Shown one piece after another: positions 63,001-64,000 of a DNA stretch of 64,000 bases (the first letter of the stretch is position 1; every line of letters starts with the position of its first letter). A program made the translations under genes and the position numbers. Source of the DNA: JAXLYE01 sp046351595 (GTDB lineage Bacteria > Myxococcota_A > Polyangia > Palsa-1104 > JAEUJZ01). A model generated the notes under the pieces. That model did not search any database, was not told where the DNA came from, and was given only the letters and a program-made list of their open reading frames with translations. The stretch covers positions 310,001-374,000 of the forward strand of contig JAXLYE010000003.1 in NCBI GenBank assembly GCA_046351595.1, given 5' to 3'.

Positions 63001-64000
63001 CGGTTGTGCGCCTCGGCGATCACGGCTTGGTGTTCAGGGTGCTTCTCGATCCACTGGATGAAGTGCTCTTTGAACTGCGCGGCATACTGCGTCCGCTTCT
63101 CTTCGAGATTCTCCTCCCGGCTGACGGAGGGCCGGAAGTAGGTCATGTCGTGGTTCAGGTAGCCCAGCGTCAGCCGGATCAGATCGGACTGGTGGGCCAC
63201 GTCGAGGTACTTCACGCCCACCAGCGTGAGGAAGGGGCCTTCCCGCTCGAGCGCGTAGTTCCCGCGTCCGCGGGTTACGTCGTTCACCCACGCCTCGACC
63301 ACCTGCAGCGGCAGCCACCCGAGCCGAGGCTCGACGTTGATCTCGGCGAAGGTAGCGGGCTTGATGGCGGCCAGAAGCTGGCTCGCCTGCACTGCGGCCA
63401 CCGCATCGCCGGCCTCGGCGCGCTCGCGCGCCCGGTCGTACTTGGGCCAGAGGTTGCCTGAGTAGTATTGGTCCTTGGGCAGAAGAGGCGAGGTGCCGCC
63501 CGGGTCCTCACACCACCCCGCGTTGTGCAGCGCCGTCAGCGCGTCGCTCGGGGTGACGGCTCCGCCCATCTCGTGCTGCTTCTTGACCAGCTCGTCGAGG
63601 CTCAGCGACCGCGAGCGCCGCCACAGCCAGTGCGCGAGCGTCGGGATATCCTCGACCGAGCCGGGGTAGCGCTCCTCGTATTTCGGCGGCGAGGCCAGCT
63701 CCGTGATGAGCGTGCCCCCTGCAAAGACGTTGGCGAGCGTCGCCAGCTCGGGCGCCGACTTGGCGTACTTCAGATCCTCGCGCCGCTGCTCGGGCGACTG
63801 CGCGAACCAGGCGGTCAGATCATGGTGCAGCTCGGGGTACGCCGAGGCCGCCCGCGCAGTCGACTCGATGTCGCCGCGAGCAATCAGCGCCAGGTACGCC
63901 GCGACGCGGCGCGCGAGCGCGAGGGCGTGCTCGGCATGCTCGGGCAGCTCGACGCGCTTCTTCTTCTCGGGCCGTCGCTGCGGAGTGACAGCGCAGTCCC
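60003..64000 (-). CDS. SNF2-type DEAD/DEAH helicase (5' end beyond window)
   Basis: Open from the right window edge to 60003 (at least 1332 residues). SF2 helicase motifs: Walker A FFDVGLGKTRTLLG, DEXH box YDESHIGK, motif III region LADATPAKNS, and C-terminal RecA-like domain with TCSIFHGDLPYEPATLQQRNGRGQRQGN (QRxGRxxR motif VI). This fits SNF2/Rad54-like dsDNA translocases of the kind found in phages and integrative elements, often near methylase genes. The long N-terminal region before motif I (~240 residues in window) and ~350 residues after motif VI are unassigned. Probably remodels element DNA. First gene of the minus-strand operon. Confidence 0.88.
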   Translation of the reverse strand, partial: DCAVTPQRRPEKKKRVELPEHAEHALALARRVAAYLALIARGDIESTARAASAYPELHHDLTAWFAQSPEQRREDLKYAKSAPELATLANVFAGGTLITELASPPKYEERYPGSVEDIPTLAHWLWRRSRSLSLDELVKKQHEMGGAVTPSDALTALHNAGWCEDPGGTSPLLPKDQYYSGNLWPKYDRARERAEAGDAVAAVQASQLLAAIKPATFAEINVEPRLGWLPLQVVEAWVNDVTRGRGNYALEREGPFLTLVGVKYLDVAHQSDLIRLTLGYLNHDMTYFRPSVSREENLEEKRTQYAAQFKEHFIQWIEKHPEHQAVIAEAHNRIFRGWVTPAYSPEPVAIARWNNEYPLWPYQNAAVRRLVENRGGGCFFDVGLGKTRTLLGAVALAKQQGLARRVVIAAPNSLVFNWAREIERVLPDFRYAIIGARAKVISRGPKKGELVSEPDTPEIRAAKWQRFQAGLYDIVIVTYSALPRTQLALPEILEVVRSVPAVQRELVLKVRETERRIESLEKKEKAGKLDDEQAEELRKLRLQLKGMAGTERKEAILEEREEGFAAKWAVPPVGQEPDPGIFWEKLGIDFLGYDESHIGKNLWTAGSREGGEPRFLGSPQEGSYIAWQLYLRAHLVRKSTGGTGIYLADATPAKNSPLEFLSILSLIDSDIWNRLGISDPEQYITQYLNIQTRLIQDTDLEPAEVPCVVGFKNLDQLREVLFRYGEFRTAKQVGLKIPEPRVHRIEVDMDDDQEAKYEAYLEAYQSAIENLRLNPEGKFAALGLLQRMALVAVHALLDEGPPEAQGTLLLESPSSDAPEKKRRKDKPKWTFANARLARKYDSPKLRKIVEIILKRRDCGHIIFLENVAAHYWLKQLLIEAGIPESRIAILNGETAPDPASRQRIAEGFTTAEPPLYDIVIANRIAYEGVNLQTRTCSIFHGDLPYEPATLQQRNGRGQRQGNRYDVIDIYYILSKRSSDMARFQLIAGKREWMAAILESAASETNNPAAQADLSPEDWLIYLSRDEAKTRALIETKKKQAQEAENQRLIKLAWAAVRQIAIRQRDAAAATDPIAKAHLLDEIGRISADVAQTDPLIWPWRFVAIEAAQHPTLSFAPAHDGAVWETACLVRSRPDGTQYGGGEFGAVSYHPNAIGFRRFRDLEWESLNVEEAHNIWSGTSPSDWQQMPMPIEAELQEEANLLLQTIQRNGVFSFKQLRLSLASERYKLNFWNKWGLELVRALLSAFDAERARIPAKGQQPAVATLELLGGEGVSIYPFTLEGYTAFLADCRAAENLKWSDIDSITDWWWGKRAPRNLLATQEQDIGEQDGQV

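Overview
The window is high-GC DNA from a Gram-negative, very probably myxobacterial, chromosome. The evidence is a MYXO-CTERM-like C-terminus on the protein at 32753-34036, a FrzS-like receiver plus coiled-coil giant at 13779-17312, twin myxobacterial-type outer-membrane beta-barrels at 5840-7768, and many lipoproteins. No rRNA, tRNA or CRISPR array was seen.

Layout. (1) 1-19986 is ordinary chromosome: DUF362 protein, YihY/BrkB membrane protein, ftsY with a clear sigma70-type promoter, two outer-membrane barrels ending in a good intrinsic terminator, aldehyde dehydrogenase, M74-type murein endopeptidase, a DUF4056-like lipoprotein, a membrane phosphoesterase, the FrzS-like protein, an AAA ATPase carrying an (NPG)11 repeat, and an FG-GAP lipoprotein. 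(2) At about 19990 accessory DNA begins with a serine recombinase, a POT-type transporter, a 56-residue ORF and a markedly AT-richer pair encoding an ALKBH8-like dioxygenase and a methyltransferase. (3) 25515-46683 is a metal and metalloid resistance island. It holds a thioredoxin-like lipoprotein, an outer-membrane protein, a MerR/MerC-like/small-thioredoxin unit, an arsR-acr3-arsM-arsC unit, a CDF exporter, redox lipoproteins, an RND tripartite efflux operon and a P1B-type ATPase. (4) 47531-64000 (right edge open) is a long minus-strand cluster of mostly unrecognised proteins with LysM, M23 peptidase and PLAT domains and an SNF2-type helicase. Five of them share a short peptide, consensus RA-x-x-F-[DE]-R-[AS]-D-[FL].

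The most striking observation is two genes that make sense only if UGA is read as selenocysteine. The outer-membrane protein at 26177-27205 has two in-frame TGA codons exactly where cysteines are expected, followed 17 nt later by a perfect hairpin with a GGUC loop like the E. coli fdhF SECIS. The thioredoxin-fold protein at 37824-38231 (minus strand) has a TGA that forms a UxxC redox motif, also followed by a perfect hairpin. Both lie in the metal island, which suggests selenium chemistry used in metal or metalloid handling. The second candidate unknown is the peptide-tagged cluster in region 4.

Genes are tightly packed. Start codons overlapping the previous stop (GTGA, ATGA, TTGA) are frequent in region 3, so translational coupling is likely. 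GTG and TTG starts are common, and several start choices below rest on Shine-Dalgarno spacing.
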